DNA of 7,730 nucleotides from Candidatus Hydrogenedentota bacterium (lineage in GTDB: Bacteria > Hydrogenedentota > Hydrogenedentia > Hydrogenedentiales > CAITNO01), in the NCBI GenBank assembly GCA_903922535.1, contig CAIXUF010001125.1:1-7730 (forward strand). The letters are read 5' to 3'. A program made the translations under genes and the position numbers. The stretch's first letter is position 1. Each line of letters begins with the position of its first letter. Shown here piece after piece: positions 6,541 to 7,730 of the stretch. Under the pieces are notes generated by a model that had not been told where the DNA came from, did no database searches, and saw only the letters and a list, made by a program, of their open reading frames with translations.

Positions 6541-6762
6541 TCAACTCGGCAATTGCAGAGAGGCTAAACGCTGCGCCCTCCGATAACGGCGTTCTTTCGA
6601 GGGCCGGGGTGGTATGACTCGGGTAGGCCTATCCCAGTGACGGGGGGGCTCCATTAGCCCACTTTTCTGACCGTAAAACCATAAATAAATTACCGGAATA
6701 ATTCCTAATAAGAGAAAATTTAGTAAGTACGATGACGTAACCAAGGTTGCACTACGCTCCAA
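6541..6762 (-). CDS. Doubtful small ORF, single-membrane-helix protein
   Basis: This 73-codon frame starts with TTG and ends 18 nt before the HEAT-repeat gene on the same strand. It would encode one hydrophobic segment (about 13-30, LLNFLLLGIIPVIYLWFY) and a basic, proline-containing tail (37-66), consistent with a tail in the cytoplasm. Against it are the lack of a nearby ribosome binding site, the TTG start and an abrupt shift from AT-rich to GC-rich codons halfway. It may be chance coding in a regulatory region. I recognise no family. Confidence 0.18.
   Translation of the reverse strand: MERSATLVTSSYLLNFLLLGIIPVIYLWFYGQKSGLMEPPRHWDRPTRVIPPRPSKERRYRRAQRLASLQLPS
6617..6638. promoter_or_regulatory. 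Imperfect 22-bp palindrome upstream of the HEAT-repeat gene
   Basis: The sequence is symmetric about a central AGGCCT (6625-6630), with 9 of 11 base pairs matching across the axis; the mismatches are 6620/6635 and 6623/6632. It lies about 95 bp upstream of the HEAT-gene ATG. Its size suits an operator for a dimeric regulator. No regulator is visible in the window, so this is only a candidate. Confidence 0.35.
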
Positions 6763-6910
6763 GATGCGACCAAGTTCCCGAAAGGGCGTACGCGGTTGTT
6801 GGTTGAATTACACCGATTTGTGCGTCCGTCACCTTTTTATCTCTTGTCTTCGTGCATATTTAATACTAAACGTAGAATTATTGGATTAGCCGTTTTCTTT
6901 CGGGAACCTA

Positions 6911-6939
6911 TTGACAAGTTCCTAATATTAATGTACAGT
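6911..6939 (+). promoter_or_regulatory. Sigma70-like promoter for the isomerase-like gene
   Basis: A perfect -35 TTGACA (6911-6916) is followed after 17 bp by TACAGT (6934-6939), a 4-of-6 match to TATAAT. Transcription should begin near 6946, giving a leader of about 165 nt before the ATG at 7113. The -35 is flanked by a 5-bp inverted repeat, GGAAC (6903-6907) and GTTCC (6918-6922), which could be a repressor site. Confidence 0.5.
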
Positions 6940-6966
6940 ATGCAAAGTTCAGACGTACCTAGCAGG

Positions 6967-6987
6967 CCTTCTTCATATTTCCGAAGG
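6967..6987 (+). repeat. Small stem-loop in the leader of the isomerase-like gene
   Basis: CCTTC (6967-6971) pairs with GAAGG (6983-6987) across an 11-nt loop. It is the first of three possible hairpins in the predicted leader RNA and is weak on its own. Confidence 0.3.
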
Positions 6988-6992
6988 TTTCC

Positions 6993-7010
6993 GGCATGTG
7001 TTCACATGCC
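6993..7010. promoter_or_regulatory. Perfect 8+8 bp inverted repeat, operator or hairpin
   Basis: GGCATGTG (6993-7000) and CACATGCC (7003-7010) are exact complements separated by TT. As DNA this is a compact, nearly continuous palindrome typical of a dimeric repressor site. As RNA it gives a 7-bp stem with a 4-nt loop. It lies about 50 nt downstream of the predicted transcription start, so a bound protein could block elongation. Confidence 0.5.
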
Positions 7011-7068
7011 TGCCTCATCTAAATCCTTTGTTGAAGGCTTGAGAAACCCGAAAAGCAGTAAAAGCAAA

Positions 7069-7094
7069 TGGTGTCTTGCCTAAGGCAAGCACCA
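7069..7094 (+). promoter_or_regulatory. Strong hairpin directly upstream of the ribosome binding site
   Basis: TGGTG (7069-7073) pairs with CACCA (7090-7094), and CTTGCC (7075-7080) pairs with GGCAAG (7084-7089). This gives an 11-bp stem with one bulged T (7074) and a TAA loop. The hairpin ends 3 nt before GAGGAG (7098-7103). No T run follows, so it is not an intrinsic terminator; a role in message stability or translational control is possible. Confidence 0.55.
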
Positions 7095-7112
7095 CGCGAG
7101 GAGAATTTTATT

Positions 7113-7730
7113 ATGACCCTGCGATTGGCTACCGGCTTATGGGTGTTTTCCAACGCGCATGACGGTTTTTGCAGTGAAGGCTATCGCGATGCGCCGCGCA
7201 CGGCGGACGTGCTTTCGACCATTGCCAAGTTGAAAGGCATCAAGGCGGTAGAAATCCGTCAGAATGACATCACCAACGACATGCCCGTGAAGGAAATGAA
7301 GCGGCTGCTCAAGGATTACGGGCTTGCCTGTTCCTGTGTTGCCGCGAGTCTGAGCCATTCCCGGCGTTTCGCCCTGGCTGGTTTTGGCCACCAGCACCAG
7401 AAGACGCGCAATGCCGCCATCGACGAGGGCCGCAAGGCGGTGGACATTGCCCGTGCCCTGGGGACCACGGAAGTGGTGCTGCGTCTGTACACCGACGGGT
7501 TTGACTATCCCTTCCATGTGGACTACACAACCCATTGGAACACAGTGATTTCCTCGATCAAGACCATTGCCAAGTACGCATCGCCCGACGTGAACGTGGC
7601 CATCGCCTACAAGCCCCGTGACCCGCGCAAGCGGTTGACCATCGCCTCGGTCGGCAAGGCCCTGTCGATGTGCCAGGAAATCGCCATGAAGAATGTGGGC
7701 GTTGGGCTCAATTTTTCCCATGCGCTGATG
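7113..7730 (+). CDS. Xylose isomerase-like TIM-barrel protein (sugar isomerase/epimerase family), N-terminal part
   Basis: The first 206 codons are present and the gene continues past the right edge. The pattern is that of the AP-endonuclease/xylose-isomerase-like TIM barrels: LRLATGLWVF as the first strand, IKAVEIRQND (43-52) as the second, LACSCVAASL as the third, then KAVDIARALGTTEVVLRL (108-125) and GFDYPFHVDY (129-138). VNVAIAYKPRDPRKR (160-174) and VGVGLNFSHALM (195-206) follow. Members isomerise or epimerise sugars using a divalent metal. Two expected ligands look changed: A165 sits where IEYKP normally has Glu, and N200 where LDxGHAL normally has Asp, while H203 is kept. Activity is therefore uncertain. 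The start is ATG with GAGGAG (7098-7103) 9 nt upstream. It is transcribed divergently from the other genes, from its own promoter. The substrate is unknown. Confidence 0.9.
   Translation, partial: MTLRLATGLWVFSNAHDGFCSEGYRDAPRTADVLSTIAKLKGIKAVEIRQNDITNDMPVKEMKRLLKDYGLACSCVAASLSHSRRFALAGFGHQHQKTRNAAIDEGRKAVDIARALGTTEVVLRLYTDGFDYPFHVDYTTHWNTVISSIKTIAKYASPDVNVAIAYKPRDPRKRLTIASVGKALSMCQEIAMKNVGVGLNFSHALM

Larger units (their letters stand above)
6541..7112. other. AT-rich divergent intergenic region
   Basis: This is about 570 bp between the divergent HEAT-repeat and isomerase-like genes. Two 60-bp blocks counted by hand, 6661-6720 and 6841-6900, are about 27% and 32% GC, far below the flanking genes. 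It contains a sigma70-like promoter, several inverted repeats and two weak open frames: the minus-strand one at 6541-6762 and a plus-strand frame open from 6736 to 7083. I see no tRNA, known riboswitch or insertion sequence ends. It is most likely regulatory, or the remnant of an acquired segment. Confidence 0.6.

Noticed and set aside
7137..7721. Long minus-strand frame opposite the isomerase-like gene
   Set aside because: It is a shadow of a clear plus-strand gene with a good ribosome binding site and family motifs.

Overview
The window comes from a GC-rich (coding parts roughly 60-65% GC by eye) diderm bacterium. Two things point independently to a Gram-negative outer membrane: an LpxK lipid A kinase, and an adaptor protein whose hairpin tip carries the R-L-S motif that docks on TolC-type outer-membrane channels. 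The secreted HEAT-repeat protein and the TIM-barrel sugar isomerase-like protein recall large, mostly uncultured lineages such as Planctomycetota, Lentisphaerota or Hydrogenedentota. That placement is an impression, not an assignment.

Layout. Positions 1-2810 (minus strand) hold a YbhGFSR/YhiI-type export system: a lipoprotein-like HlyD/AcrA-family adaptor, then a DrrA/YbhF-type ATPase, then an ABC-2 permease cut by the window edge. The genes are 3 nt apart and then overlap by 8 nt, so they form one translationally coupled operon. Positions 2811-3023 are a non-coding leader. Positions 3024-5188 (minus) hold dprA followed by lpxK, with a 4-nt GTGA overlap. Positions 5229-5368 are a striking heptanucleotide tandem array whose last base is part of the stop codon of the next gene. 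Positions 5368-6522 (minus) encode an exported HEAT-repeat protein of unknown function.

Positions 6541-7112 form an AT-rich, probably non-coding divergent region. It contains a good sigma70-like promoter reading rightward, a leader of about 165 nt with a perfect inverted repeat, and a strong hairpin just upstream of a ribosome binding site. Positions 7113-7730 (plus) hold the first 206 codons of a xylose isomerase-like TIM-barrel protein, which runs off the right edge.

I recognise no complete undescribed system. The observations most worth following are the two-level heptamer array between the HEAT gene and dprA; the apparent loss of two metal ligands in the TIM-barrel protein; the mirror-symmetric repeats in the adaptor hairpin; and the structured AT-rich regulatory region.
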